From positions 3,748,501 through 3,812,500 of the forward strand of contig NZ_CP141184.1 in NCBI RefSeq assembly GCF_035609205.1: 64,000 bases of DNA, given 5' to 3'. Shown piece by piece: positions 26,168 to 36,178 of the stretch; positions within the stretch are counted from its first letter, which is position 1, and each line of letters begins with the position of its first letter. The notes under the pieces are model-generated. The model was not told the DNA's origin. It did no database searches and saw only the letters and a program-made list of their open reading frames with translations. The stretch is from Hymenobacter sp. GOD-10R (GTDB lineage Bacteria > Bacteroidota > Bacteroidia > Cytophagales > Hymenobacteraceae). The translations under genes were made by a program, and so were the position numbers.

Positions 26168-29100
26168 ATGAAACCAACCCTTACCATACCACGTCGAGCA
26201 AGCGACCCATCTTGTTATCGCAAAAAATTTTACCAAGCAGGAACATTTTTAGGATTACTCCTGCTGTCGCTGCCTGCTTTCGCTCAGTTTCCCCGCGTTG
26301 AGTCGTTTAAAAGCAACTCAGCTTCCGGCTTCACGCTTGGCGGCTCCGCCGTCTTAACGGGTAATGGCACTACCGATGCTACGGGCGCAGGTTACCTCCG
26401 CCTGACCAGCAACACCAACAACCAGGCTGGTTTCGCCATCGATAACACAGCTTTTCCAGCTCCTCAGGGTTTCCGGATTTCGTTCGAGTTCTTTTCGTAT
26501 GGGACAACGACCACAACAGGCGCCGATGGATTCAGTGTATTCCTGATTGATGGTTCAACGACTACCTTTCGCATTGGAGCTACCGGTGGCTCTTTAGGTT
26601 ACGCGCAAAAAACAGTTGCTCCTGCTGCGGCAGGTGTTTCTAATGGCTACATCGGTATTGGCATTGACGAGTTTGGCAACTTTTCGAACTCGACGGAAGG
26701 TCGCAACGGTGGCCCTGGTCAAGTAGCCAACTCTGTTGCTATTCGAGGGGCGGGGAATGGCTCCAGTACAACAGATTATCCTTACTTGGTTGGTACCACA
26801 AGCAGCTTACCATTCAAACTCGCTGTGCCTACCACCCGGGCGCAGAGCGGTAGTGGCGATTACCGCCGGGCCTTTATTGACGTAACCCCAGTTACGACCA
26901 ACGGTACTGTCTCTTACCGCATAACTGTTCGCATCCAGTATGGGAATGCTGTTGCGACGGCGATAAATAGCTATACGGTTCAATCTCCACCTAATACGTT
27001 GCGCATTGGCTTTGCCGGTTCCACAGGTAGCTTCAACAACTATCACGAAATCCGCAACTTGTCTATCGTACAGGTACCCTACGCTAACGACGACCGGTTT
27101 GGCACTGTCTACAACCAAGCGGGCTCTACCAATGTTCTCGCCAATGACGCGGCCCCTGGGAGTAGCCTAGATGTTGCCTCCGTTGATTTGGACCCAAACA
27201 CGGCTGGCCCGCAAGCTAGCTATACCGTTACCGATAAGGGAACGTTCACGGTGGATAACCAAGGAGTGGTGACATTTACGCCAGTGGGTACATTTGCCGG
27301 CATCGTAATGATTCCGTACACGGTGAAGAATATTCTGGGTGATGAATCATTACCAGCTAATATCACGGTAGTGGTAGCTGGTTCTGACATCGCGACTAGC
27401 GTGAGTGGTCCAACCTCCACCAACCCGGGCACGCGTGTTACCTACACCGTAGGTACCACTAACCTCGGCACGGAAACAGGAGTCAACATAGTTCCCACCT
27501 TCACTATTCCGAAGGGCTTAACAAACGTTCTGATTAATGGCGTCGCGGCAGGGTCGGCCTACAACAGCACCACCGGCGTAGTAACGCTGCCAACTATCGC
27601 TTCCCTAGCTAGTGGCGCCTCCGGGGATGATAATACTATTACGTTCACGGCGCCCGCTACTGGCTCTTACCCTTTAGCCACTAACTACACAGCCTCCTCT
27701 GCCGATCCAGTAGCGAGCAATAACTCTGCGCAACTAACGCTGGTGGTGAGCGGCTTAAGCTCTGTGTCTACCATTTGCGGGACTCCTGGAAAAGATGGTG
27801 TGGGCACTTTGTCTGGCGGCACCGCTGGCCCAAACACGTACTATCCCGGCAATAGCACGGGCTCCACTAGCACAGCAAGCACCATTACGCTCGGTCCCGC
27901 CCGCACTGGAGCAGGTACTAGCACTACCGCACTTAGCGCCGGCGACTTGGTGCTGGTCATGCAGATGCAAGGGGCTACGATGGACGTGACGACTAATGCG
28001 GGTACATACGGCAGCATAACTGATGTAAAAGCTGGCCAATACGAATACGCCCAGGTATCTAGCGTATCGGGCAGTACCATCACGCTTACCCGGACGCTGA
28101 ACAACACATACGTTAGTAATGCTAGCACCAGTCAATACTTCCAGGTAGTACGCATACCGCAATACTCTAGCCTCGCACTTTCGGGCACCACAACCGGCGC
28201 GGCCTGGAATGGCACGACGGGTGGCGTATTGGCAGTAGACGTAGCTGGTGTAGTTTCTCTTTCCAACAATGCTATCTTCGATATGAACGGCAAGGGCTAC
28301 CGCGGCGGCGGCGGCCGGAGCTACACGGGTGGCGCTGGCCGCACCAACACGGATGTACGCTCCGCGCCTAGCTTAGCTCACGGCCTAAAGGGCGAAGGAC
28401 TAGCTGGCACGCCCGACTACGTGTATGATGGTTCGACTGTTGCTGCTACTTCCAGATCTTACACCAATGGTAGTACTGCCTTAGGTGCTCCTGCCAACGG
28501 CGGCGGTGGGGGTACAGATTACAATCCTGCCACCAACAACGGCAATGCCGGCGGTGGTGGCGGCGGCAACGCAGGAGCAGGTGGAACAGGCGGCTACGGC
28601 TACAACGCAACTACTGCTCCCGTTGCCGGTCAGGTTCGGGCCCAAGGCGCTAAGGCTTCTGGCGGCACGACGACCCAGTTCTTCATGGGTGGCGGTGGCG
28701 GCGCTGGCTCTACCAACGACGGAGCGACAGTAGCTCCCAACGCCAGCGGCGCTCCAGGCGGCGGCATTATCCTGCTGCGCTCTGGTAATATCGTCCGTCA
28801 GAGTGGTAATACGACGGCTACGCTAACCTTGACCGCCAACGGCGATGACGCACCATTTGCATACAGCACGCCCGCTGGAGCAACAACTGCTGACCGTTTT
28901 GGCGGCGGTGGTGGCGGTGGCGGCGGCACAGTTGCCGTTGTTGCGACCTTACCCAACGGCTCGGCAGCAAATTTATCATCCCTAGTAACTGCTAGCGCGG
29001 TAGGAGGCACAGGCAGCAACGCAGGGTATTTTGCCCCCTCAGGCAGTGAAACACGTGGCTTCGGACCAGGTGGTGGCGGCGGCGGCGGATTTATTTTCGC

Positions 29101-30355
29101 TAGCGCAATACTTAATAGCAGTACTGCAACTGCTGGAGCGGGTGGTATTACCCGTTCAGGCACAGGCACTAGCTCTAGTACAACCGACGTCAACTTTGGC
29201 GCCGCGGCGGGCAATGACGGTGCAACAACGAATGCTACCACTCAAGCCAACACCAACATCGTTGGCGGCGCGGGTGCCTGTGCTCCGGCCCTCACGGCAG
29301 CCCTGAGCACCTCGACGCCAAACGTAACGCGTAGCAGCACGACTGTTAATCCAGCTACGTACACGCTCACCATTTCCAACACGGGTGGAGCGGTGCAAGG
29401 CCTAGCCACAACGGTGACCATGCCTGCTGGTTTGTTCTCCTATGACAATATCAACTCTACGACGGTAGTAACGCTAGTAAATGCCGACGGAACAACGTCC
29501 ACCGTTAGTCCCGGCTCTTACAGCGTTAACGCGTCAACGGCTAATGCCCCCCAGTTTTCGGGACTGAGCCTGCCAGCGGGCGCTTCGTTGCGCATATCTT
29601 TCCGGGCGGCTATTGCTTCGGCAGCGGTTACCGGCACGGTCTACCAGGCTGATGCTACTGTTACGTACATCGATCCTACTCGCACGACGTCTAACGCTAC
29701 CACCACTCCCAAAGGCACGATGGGCGACGGTAGCACGGCTCCCGGCAGCAACTATGCCCAGGCTAGCAGTACAGCCGAGGACGTGACCATTGTACGCCCA
29801 TTGCCCGTGTCGCTGGTGCGCTTCAGCGCCGCCGCAAAAGAAGTCGATGCAGTCCTCAGCTGGACAACCGCGCAGGAAAAGGATAACGCTCGCTTCGAGG
29901 TAGAACGCTCTGCAGATGGCATTGCTTTCCAAGTAATTAGCACTCGCGCCGGACAAGGCACGGTTAGCACCACTACCGTATATCAGTACACCGACCTAGG
30001 GGCGGCACGCCTTGGGAATGTAGTGTACTACCGCTTGCGGCAAATAGACCTGGATGGCACCTCCTCCTGGAGCCCCGTGCAGGCCGTACGTTTCCACGGT
30101 GCTCAGCCAAGCCGGTCAGACCTAGCTTTGTTCCCGAACCCTACCGAGAGCACCACGACGCTGGATATGACCTTGCTGCCTACCAACACGTATCAGGTAA
30201 CACTAACCGACTTAGTAGGCCGCAGCTTGCAGCACTACCAGTTAGAGGGCGGCCAGCTGCATACGCTGAACACTCAAACCCTACCCGCAGGCGCTTACCT
30301 AGTAGAAGTACGCAATGCCTCGGTGAAGCTGGTGCAGAAGTTGGTAAAACAATAA
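26168..30355 (+). CDS. large T9SS-sorted surface protein with lectin-like, DUF11-like and glycine-rich regions
   Basis: A 1395-residue protein. A long N-terminus precedes the signal (GTFLGLLLLSLPAFA-QFP). Residues about 45-300 resemble an L-type lectin sandwich (GFRISFEFFSYGTTTTTGAD). An Ig-like segment with VLANDAAPGSSLDVAS follows at about 310-400 and a DUF11-like repeat at about 405-525 (TSVSGPTSTNPGTRVTYTVG). About 700-990 is glycine-rich, with runs of five to seven Gly (GGGGGGGGGTVAVV). A second DUF11-like part lies at about 1030-1160. A fibronectin-like segment (LPVSLVRFSAAAKEVDAVLS) precedes the type A sorting domain (ALFPNPTESTTTLDM, ending VKLVQKLVKQ). Probably an adhesin or matrix protein at the cell surface. 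Confidence 0.88.
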   Translation: MKPTLTIPRRASDPSCYRKKFYQAGTFLGLLLLSLPAFAQFPRVESFKSNSASGFTLGGSAVLTGNGTTDATGAGYLRLTSNTNNQAGFAIDNTAFPAPQGFRISFEFFSYGTTTTTGADGFSVFLIDGSTTTFRIGATGGSLGYAQKTVAPAAAGVSNGYIGIGIDEFGNFSNSTEGRNGGPGQVANSVAIRGAGNGSSTTDYPYLVGTTSSLPFKLAVPTTRAQSGSGDYRRAFIDVTPVTTNGTVSYRITVRIQYGNAVATAINSYTVQSPPNTLRIGFAGSTGSFNNYHEIRNLSIVQVPYANDDRFGTVYNQAGSTNVLANDAAPGSSLDVASVDLDPNTAGPQASYTVTDKGTFTVDNQGVVTFTPVGTFAGIVMIPYTVKNILGDESLPANITVVVAGSDIATSVSGPTSTNPGTRVTYTVGTTNLGTETGVNIVPTFTIPKGLTNVLINGVAAGSAYNSTTGVVTLPTIASLASGASGDDNTITFTAPATGSYPLATNYTASSADPVASNNSAQLTLVVSGLSSVSTICGTPGKDGVGTLSGGTAGPNTYYPGNSTGSTSTASTITLGPARTGAGTSTTALSAGDLVLVMQMQGATMDVTTNAGTYGSITDVKAGQYEYAQVSSVSGSTITLTRTLNNTYVSNASTSQYFQVVRIPQYSSLALSGTTTGAAWNGTTGGVLAVDVAGVVSLSNNAIFDMNGKGYRGGGGRSYTGGAGRTNTDVRSAPSLAHGLKGEGLAGTPDYVYDGSTVAATSRSYTNGSTALGAPANGGGGGTDYNPATNNGNAGGGGGGNAGAGGTGGYGYNATTAPVAGQVRAQGAKASGGTTTQFFMGGGGGAGSTNDGATVAPNASGAPGGGIILLRSGNIVRQSGNTTATLTLTANGDDAPFAYSTPAGATTADRFGGGGGGGGGTVAVVATLPNGSAANLSSLVTASAVGGTGSNAGYFAPSGSETRGFGPGGGGGGGFIFASAILNSSTATAGAGGITRSGTGTSSSTTDVNFGAAAGNDGATTNATTQANTNIVGGAGACAPALTAALSTSTPNVTRSSTTVNPATYTLTISNTGGAVQGLATTVTMPAGLFSYDNINSTTVVTLVNADGTTSTVSPGSYSVNASTANAPQFSGLSLPAGASLRISFRAAIASAAVTGTVYQADATVTYIDPTRTTSNATTTPKGTMGDGSTAPGSNYAQASSTAEDVTIVRPLPVSLVRFSAAAKEVDAVLSWTTAQEKDNARFEVERSADGIAFQVISTRAGQGTVSTTTVYQYTDLGAARLGNVVYYRLRQIDLDGTSSWSPVQAVRFHGAQPSRSDLALFPNPTESTTTLDMTLLPTNTYQVTLTDLVGRSLQHYQLEGGQLHTLNTQTLPAGAYLVEVRNASVKLVQKLVKQ

Positions 30356-30428
30356 GTTTGATCCGACTTTCAGGCGCCTAGGTGTCTCATCACGGCGGTG
30401 GTTAGCCGTAACTACTGCCACTCATTAG

Positions 30429-30459
30429 CCAGCCCGTGCCACCATGTGGCACGGGCTGG
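30429..30459 (+). terminator. hairpin terminator of the surface protein gene
   Basis: CCAGCCCGTGCCAC-CAT-GTGGCACGGGCTGG, 14-base arms and three-base loop, 73 bases after the stop. Confidence 0.7.
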
Positions 30460-30617
30460 TTGCGTTTACTTGGATAGATACCGATGCTTACAGGTGGCAT
30501 ATTTCGATTCGACGGGGCTAGATCACCGAGCCTTCTCGCTTCATCAGTAAACAAAGCCAACCAGCAAATGGTAAAGAACCTAGCTTAACAACTCGCCTGG
30601 CCAATACCTACCTACTT

Positions 30618-31493
30618 ATGCCCTCAACCATCACCATCGCACAAAACTCCGCTCACCCACTTACCGTCAACCGGCTTGGCTACGGCACCATGCGCCTGAC
30701 CGGACCCGAAATCTGGGGCGAGCCAACTAATCGCTCTGAAGCGTTGCAAATCTTGCGTACCGCCATCGAGAGCGGGGTGAACTTCATCGACACGGCCGAC
30801 TATTATGGCGAAGATGTAACCAACCGCCTCATCCGCGAGGCGCTGTATCCCTACTCCGCCGACCTAGTCATCTGTACCAAAGTAGGTGCGACCCGCCGCC
30901 CCGACAAAAGCTGGGTACCCTTCAACACGCCCGAAAACCTACGCACCAGTATCGACAACAACCTGCGCACCCTCGGGCAAGAGCAGGTTCAGTTGGTACA
31001 CCTGCGCCTCATGGGCCACGGCCCGGTACCGCTCGATGAGCAGCTAGGCGCCATGTTTGAAATGCAGCGCGAGGGTAAAATCCTGCACGTTGGCCTCAGC
31101 AACGTGACCCACGAGGAGTTGGAAGCTGGCCTCAAGCTAGGTCCTATTGCCACCGTGGAGAACATGTTCAGCTACGCCCAGCGGACCACTCTCTCGCACG
31201 CACACGGCCACAACCCTGGCGGCGAAGAAGTGCTGGAACTCTGTGAACAGCACGGCATTCCACTAATTCCTTTTTTCTCACTACTGCACGCGTTGCCCAA
31301 GCAACTGGATAAAATTGCGGAAGTGGCCAGCCGGCACAATGCCACACCCGCGCAGGTAAATATCGCCTGGCTCTTGCACCATTCGCCTTGGCTGCTGCCC
31401 ATTCCCGGCACGTCGTTGCTGGCTCACTTCCGTGAGAACCTTGCGGCTAAGGACATTCAGCTGAGCGCGGAGGATATGTCATACCTAGGCTAA
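30618..31493 (+). CDS. aldo/keto reductase
   Basis: A 291-residue NADPH-dependent reductase with the AKR barrel. The catalytic set is visible: Asp58 and Tyr63 in IDTADYYGE, Lys about 88 in ICTKVGA, His about 130 in LVHLRL. The C-terminal cofactor-binding part contains AQVNIAWLLHHSPWLLPIPG then TSLLAHFREN. It resembles the YdbC/PdxI-like group of cytosolic AKRs. No operon partner; substrate not predictable. Confidence 0.92.
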   Translation: MPSTITIAQNSAHPLTVNRLGYGTMRLTGPEIWGEPTNRSEALQILRTAIESGVNFIDTADYYGEDVTNRLIREALYPYSADLVICTKVGATRRPDKSWVPFNTPENLRTSIDNNLRTLGQEQVQLVHLRLMGHGPVPLDEQLGAMFEMQREGKILHVGLSNVTHEELEAGLKLGPIATVENMFSYAQRTTLSHAHGHNPGGEEVLELCEQHGIPLIPFFSLLHALPKQLDKIAEVASRHNATPAQVNIAWLLHHSPWLLPIPGTSLLAHFRENLAAKDIQLSAEDMSYLG

Positions 31494-31565
31494 GGGACTC
31501 CTTAGCTCTGTCCTGCTGAAAATACCATTCATTAAACAACAACTGAGTACAGGCGAAGTGACTCG

Positions 31566-31752
31566 CGTGCTGACGATACTACCTGAATAGCCTATAGAAG
31601 CATCTGCACGCTTCATTAGGCTATCAGTTCGATGATAGGGGGAATCTCGGGTGCCATGGCAACTCTAACCATCCAGTTTACCATTGCAACGTCAGCACGC
31701 GAGATTCCTCCTGCCGTCGAACTGACGGCCTATCTAGGCAGCAAAGATGCTT
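31566..31752. repeat. large imperfect inverted repeat, MITE/REP-like
   Basis: The left part (from about 31599: AGCATCTGCACGC ... CAGTTCGATG ... GGAATCTCGGGTGC) pairs with the right part (GCACGCGAGATTCC ... CGTCGAACTG ... AAGATGCT, to about 31750). GCGTGCTGACG near 31565 also matches CGTCAGCACGC near 31690. The arms are about 57 bases and imperfect. The 31494-31957 gap holds nothing else that is recognisable. Confidence 0.6.
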
Positions 31753-31957
31753 CGACCAGTTTGGCATGGCTGCTTGCTTGGTAAAGTTGGTTTCTGATGC
31801 CCGTTTCATTACTACACAAAACACCCCTAGGCTCGCGCTATTCATGGTTGAGCGGGCTCGTCAGCATGACTTTTCTACGATTTCCTTTTACTTTGGCCAA
31901 CGGTTTATAGGAGGGCTTACTCCTAATTTCATCTTCTAGAACAGGTTGCGTCGTAAA

Positions 31958-33061
31958 ATGAAACCTAGCATTTGGTTCGGCGTGGCGACCTTGCTGCTGG
32001 CGGGGCCGGTAAAGGCTCAGTCGTTGGCGGGCATTTGGCAAGGTGTCGAAACGGATAAGGATCAGCCGGGCGCCTCCTGGCCCTCGGTGATGCGGGTGCA
32101 GGAAGGTAAGAGTACCGGCTTATTTGGGGTGCTGTATCAGGAGGCGACGGGCCAGCCAGGCGTCACGGCCACCTTTCAGGTGCAGGCTGCTCGCACATCT
32201 GGTGGCATGCGCCTAGAACACGTGCGCAAGCTGAATGAGACTGGCGCTAACCCCTTCAACTACTGGTGCGAAGGCATCATCCTGTTCACCTACGATCCGG
32301 CGCTGGAAAAGCTAACCGGCCGCGCCGACTACGACCCTATCGGTCGCTGCGACAAAGGTACTTATACCCTGTACCGTGTCAAGCTGAAGTCGGCTGCCAC
32401 GGTACGAGCGGGCGCTACAACCACCATTCGCGTATCCGGCCGCGACGTGCGCTGGTACGCCGATGCCGACCTTAAGCAACTAGTAAACAGCGGTAACGAG
32501 TACCGCACCAAGCTCAACAAGGCCACTACCTTTTACCTAACGCAAGGTTATTATCCTACCCGTGAAGGTGCCGTAATACCTATTACAGTGAAGGTTAGCG
32601 GCACAGTCGAGAAGCCCACTCCCCCGCCGGCACCACCTGTAGCCGCAGCCCCCGCCGATACGAGCCGCCCGGCGCCTGCCTTGGCAGACACTACGCGGCC
32701 CATGCGTCCGGCACCCGCCCCAACCCTGTCGGCCAACCCTGTGGTATTACCAACCGTGTTATTCAAGCAGGGCACGCCGGAGCTGTTGCCAGACGCCACA
32801 CCGGCTCTAGCCCAACTGGCTGAGGAATTGCGTGCCCGCCCCACCCTGCGGCTGCAGGTAACTGGTCACACCGACCGCATTGGCGAAAGCAAGAAAAACC
32901 AAGCCTTATCGGAGCAGCGCGCGGAAGCTGTAAAAGCGTATCTGGTGAAAGCAGGCATTGCCGCCGAGCGTATCAGCACCATCGGTTACGGCGACTCGAA
33001 ACCCCTCTACCCTTCGCCAGACATTCGCAACCGCCGCGTGGAAGTCTCGGAAGTGAAGTAG
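31958..33061 (+). CDS. OmpA family protein with C-terminal peptidoglycan-binding domain
   Basis: A 367-residue exported protein; signal MKPSIWFGVATLLLAGPVKA-Q. Residues about 25-145 form a beta-rich domain (AGIWQGVETDKDQPGASWPS), and about 150-215 another small one. A proline-rich linker follows (KPTPPPAPPVAAAPADTSRP). The OmpA-like domain at about 260-367 has LQVTGHTDRIGESKKNQALS then EQRAEAVKAYLVKAGI and the arginine word IRNRRVEV, which contact peptidoglycan. It anchors the envelope or senses cell-wall state. The ATG at 31958 replaces a TTG at 31946. Confidence 0.88.
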   Translation: MKPSIWFGVATLLLAGPVKAQSLAGIWQGVETDKDQPGASWPSVMRVQEGKSTGLFGVLYQEATGQPGVTATFQVQAARTSGGMRLEHVRKLNETGANPFNYWCEGIILFTYDPALEKLTGRADYDPIGRCDKGTYTLYRVKLKSAATVRAGATTTIRVSGRDVRWYADADLKQLVNSGNEYRTKLNKATTFYLTQGYYPTREGAVIPITVKVSGTVEKPTPPPAPPVAAAPADTSRPAPALADTTRPMRPAPAPTLSANPVVLPTVLFKQGTPELLPDATPALAQLAEELRARPTLRLQVTGHTDRIGESKKNQALSEQRAEAVKAYLVKAGIAAERISTIGYGDSKPLYPSPDIRNRRVEVSEVK

Positions 33062-33145
33062 CGCTGTTTGCGGCGCAACTAATAACCTAGCGCAACCGCC
33101 ACGGCTGTATACTTGCGTCCGTTATGCCAACTCAATTCCAAAGCG

Positions 33146-33598
33146 ATGCTCATTGAAACGCTCAGAACTCTCTTCAATCGCGACCTGAACAAATTGAAGC
33201 AGGAGATTGGTCTTTACATAAGTGAGCCTGTGATCTGGCATTACGAAAAAGGTATCGCCAACTCGGCTGGCAACCTTTGCCTGCACTTGGTAGGGAATCT
33301 CAAGACGTACATTGGGGCGGAGCTAGGCCAGCACTCTTACGTCAGAAACAGAGAGTTGGAGTTCTCAGCGAAGGACGTACCGAGGGCGGATCTGCTTCAA
33401 CGCGTGGAAGAAACAATTGTCGTACTGAACGACTCGCTTGGTAAGCTCACCGAAGACGAGCTGCAGAAAGAGTACCCGATCTTGGTATTCGCAGAAAAAA
33501 CGTCGACGGAGTACTTCTTGGTCCATCTCGCCGCGCACCTAGCGTACCACCTAGGCCAGATAAATTACCACCGGCGTTTATTGGATGAAGGTATTTAG
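33146..33598 (+). CDS. DinB-like / DUF1572 protein
   Basis: A 150-residue four-helix protein of the DinB/YfiT-like superfamily. It opens MLIETLRTLFNRDLNKLKQE and keeps the metal-type histidines in NLCLHLVGNLKTYIGAELG and LVHLAAHLAYHLGQINYHRR. Relatives include thiol-dependent transferases; the function of this member is unknown. The ATG at 33146 fits the family start better than a TTG at 33113. It is followed 67 bases later by the NADAR gene on the same strand. Confidence 0.85.
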   Translation: MLIETLRTLFNRDLNKLKQEIGLYISEPVIWHYEKGIANSAGNLCLHLVGNLKTYIGAELGQHSYVRNRELEFSAKDVPRADLLQRVEETIVVLNDSLGKLTEDELQKEYPILVFAEKTSTEYFLVHLAAHLAYHLGQINYHRRLLDEGI

Positions 33599-33665
33599 AA
33601 AGTGGCTAAAAGCTAGGTCTCTCAAGACGCAGTTGGTTTGTACTGCGCGAAACTTGTAAACTCTT

Positions 33666-34223
33666 ATGACAACAACCTATACGTTAGACTGGCTCCTATC
33701 TAATTACGAAAAGGGAAAACGGCAGAAGTACCTATTTTTCTGGGGACATCAGCCGAGCAAAAGCGGCGAACTCACTGCCTCTTGTTTTAGTCAGTGGTGG
33801 AACGCGCCTTTCGTGGTAGACAACGTGCGCTACAACACGGCCGAACATTGGATGATGGCCCAGAAAGCTCTTCTCTTTCACGACACGGCAGTTTTCGAAA
33901 AAGTCTTAGTGGCCAAAACACCAGGCGAAGCCAAGACCCTAGGTCGGCAGGTACGGAACTTCGATGAGCCGCTTTGGCTGGAAAAGCGGTTTGAAATTGT
34001 GGTAACTGGCTGTTTGCACAAGTTTGGTCAACACCAGGATCTGCGGGACTTTCTCCTGAATACCAAAAACCGAGTACTGGTAGAAGCTAGCCCCGTGGAC
34101 AGAATTTGGGGCATCGGCCTAGCCGCTGATGACGAAAAAGCAGAAAACCCGAAGCGGTGGAATGGATTGAACCTGCTCGGTTTCGCGCTAATGGAAGCTA
34201 GAGATGTTCTGGGCGCAGAATAG
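33666..34223 (+). CDS. NADAR family protein (YbiA-like)
   Basis: A 185-residue protein with the NADAR fold: KYLFFWGHQPSK, then CFSQWWNAPFVVDNVRYNTA and EHWMMAQKALLFHD, WGIGLAADD and WNGLNLLGFALMEARD. YbiA-type enzymes hydrolyse the N-glycosidic bond of early riboflavin intermediates; other NADAR proteins remove ADP-ribose from guanine. The Trp/Glu pocket words are complete, so it should be active. No DarT-type toxin is encoded nearby, so the housekeeping YbiA role is more likely. Confidence 0.9.
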   Translation: MTTTYTLDWLLSNYEKGKRQKYLFFWGHQPSKSGELTASCFSQWWNAPFVVDNVRYNTAEHWMMAQKALLFHDTAVFEKVLVAKTPGEAKTLGRQVRNFDEPLWLEKRFEIVVTGCLHKFGQHQDLRDFLLNTKNRVLVEASPVDRIWGIGLAADDEKAENPKRWNGLNLLGFALMEARDVLGAE

Positions 34224-34247
34224 CTAACTCCGCCGCTTGCCCAAGCG

Positions 34248-35102
34248 CTAGAATACCTCGTGTGGACTAGTATATGCCCATCCCAATGCCTTCAGCATCG
34301 TGACGGGCTTGCCCGTCATATGCGTTACTTTATCGATGACGACGGTGTGCAGGTCCAAGTTTTGGTAGTGGCGGGCTTGTAGTAGCTGCACCAGTTTTTG
34401 GTAGGGTTCTTTTTGGCCCGGCGTTTCTAGTTCGCCCACTTCCACAAAGACGTGCACCGGCAACGCAGTATGGGTGGTATGATAGGCGTTCTCAATGTCG
34501 AATATCTTACCGTTGTCGTAGCCTAGGGCCGGGCTACCAATTAGGATGTTCTGGAATAAAGTTGGCTTCTGAAACAGAACGTACGAGCCAAACAGGCCTC
34601 CCATTGAGTAACCGTAGAGGGTACGTTGCGCAGGGTCGGCTTTGTAGTTCTTTTCAACGAAGGGCAGTAGCTCCTGCTCGATAAACCCCAGAAAGGCAGG
34701 CCCACCTCCGCTGCCTGGCTTGTCGGCGGTAGCAGTGGGCGTGAAGTCGCGGTTACGCTGGTTGGTGGGCGTGCCGATCAGGCCGCCGTCGCCGATGGCT
34801 ACTACCAGCGGCTCGGGGATGTGGTACTCGGCCATGAGCAACCCTAGGTACTCGAGCGTGGGCGAAAAGTCATTGTCGCCATCGACTACGTACAGCACGG
34901 GGTACTTCTTATTGGAGCTAGCGTAGCCCGCCGGAAAGTGCACGTACACGTCGTAGGGGTGTCCGGCGACTTTGGACTGTATCACCCGATGCTCTGAGTT
35001 AGGCACCGTCACGAGGGCCGGCTGTTGGGCGTAGGCAGCAACACCGGATAACGACCAAAGGAGCCCTAGGCAGAGGAGCTTGGCAAAATACTTAGCGCGC
35101 AT
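34248..35102 (-). CDS. secreted alpha/beta hydrolase (esterase D / Fes-like)
   Basis: A 284-residue exported esterase (PF00756 type); signal LLCLGLLWSLSGVAAYA-Q. Key words are YPVLYVVDGDNDFSPTLEYL, the nucleophile Ser in YGYSMGGLFGSYVLF (about residue 165), PHVFVEVGELETPGQKE-like acid region, and a C-terminal His in KVTHMTGKP. It resembles periplasmic siderophore or acyl esterases. It is convergent with the NADAR gene, 24 bases from it. Confidence 0.85.
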   Translation of the reverse strand: MRAKYFAKLLCLGLLWSLSGVAAYAQQPALVTVPNSEHRVIQSKVAGHPYDVYVHFPAGYASSNKKYPVLYVVDGDNDFSPTLEYLGLLMAEYHIPEPLVVAIGDGGLIGTPTNQRNRDFTPTATADKPGSGGGPAFLGFIEQELLPFVEKNYKADPAQRTLYGYSMGGLFGSYVLFQKPTLFQNILIGSPALGYDNGKIFDIENAYHTTHTALPVHVFVEVGELETPGQKEPYQKLVQLLQARHYQNLDLHTVVIDKVTHMTGKPVTMLKALGWAYTSPHEVF

Positions 35103-35218
35103 TTGAAAGAAGTAGAGTTGTGAACAGCGAAAATCCGAGCACTAGCAAGTTAGAGTTTCTTACCTGACCTGTTACACCTAGCTAGCCTGAATTTCTCCGT
35201 TTCTCGCCAGTGCTGACC

Positions 35219-36025
35219 CTAGATCCTCGACGGTGCTACGCCATACATTTTCTTGAAGGCAAAGGAGAAGTGCGACAGATCCTCAAAGCCCACTTCTAGG
35301 TACGCCTCAGAGGGCGCTTTGCCTTTCTCCTTGATTAGATAATGCGCCTCTTGCAACCTGCGCTGCTGAAGCCAGCGACTCGGCGACAGATTAAAAATTT
35401 TCTCAAAATCACGCTTAAACGTAGCTAGGCTCCGCCCAGTGAGATAGGCAAACCGCCGCAGTTGCACGTTGAAATGAAAGTTTCGGTTCATGAAAGCTTC
35501 CAGGTCGAGCTTGCCGGGTTCTGCAAAATCAAATAGCACATCCTTAAGCTCCGGATTATACTTGAGCAACAGCATAATAGCCTCGCGCACTTTTAGCGAC
35601 AGCAAGGCCTCGTTGCCGGGTTCGGCTAACTGCTCGTACGGCTGAAGCGAGTCGAGGTAGCTTTTATAAAATTGGTTGGGCTGTAGCGCTACAATGGCGT
35701 TGTCGGCGGAATGCTTAGCGGCCTGATAGCCATATTCAATACTGAAGCTGCGCAGCATGTCCTGGTCGAGCGTGACGGATAACGACTTGAACTGGCCATT
35801 CGCAGGTATCTCCTTCCTGAACTTCACCAATCGGTAGCGCTTGCTGAGCCACAACGACCCTTCGCTGAAGGTATTGACCTTATTGCCATCGTTGGTGATG
35901 AGAGAGCCCGCAAGCTGATAGCTGAGAATGTGCTCGGGCACAAACTGCTCCCCTGTCCGGCTCGTGGTGAAGTAGCAGGAATACAGGATTTTCGGCCGAT
36001 GATGGATTTCGTGTTGCCGAGGCAT
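35219..36025 (-). CDS. AraC family transcriptional regulator
   Basis: A 268-residue regulator. The N-terminal part is a cupin-like sensor (FVPEHILSYQLAGSLITNDG). The C-terminal helix-turn-helix domain is at about 165-268: VQLRRFAYLTGRSLATFKRD, FEKIFNLSPSRWLQQRRLQE and VGFEDLSHFSFAFKKMYGVA. It is transcribed in the same direction as, and downstream of, an SDR gene (154 bases apart), the common arrangement in which the regulator controls that oxidoreductase. Confidence 0.88.
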   Translation of the reverse strand: MPRQHEIHHRPKILYSCYFTTSRTGEQFVPEHILSYQLAGSLITNDGNKVNTFSEGSLWLSKRYRLVKFRKEIPANGQFKSLSVTLDQDMLRSFSIEYGYQAAKHSADNAIVALQPNQFYKSYLDSLQPYEQLAEPGNEALLSLKVREAIMLLLKYNPELKDVLFDFAEPGKLDLEAFMNRNFHFNVQLRRFAYLTGRSLATFKRDFEKIFNLSPSRWLQQRRLQEAHYLIKEKGKAPSEAYLEVGFEDLSHFSFAFKKMYGVAPSRI

Positions 36026-36178
36026 CGTAAGGTCACGTTAAGCAGCAATTAGGAGCCACATCACAAAGTACTCAGGGCCATTTTCTGTTTAGCTTCTTGG
36101 CACTAAAAAGTAGAAGCTAAGAATCAGCTTAGCCGCTAGCCAGTCTGCGTCGCAGCGAATGCTAGCTAGCGGCCACTC

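Noticed and set aside
28798-29241. 147-codon minus-strand ORF with Pro runs
   Set aside because: It is the complement of the glycine-rich part of the surface protein; poly-Pro mirrors poly-Gly codons.
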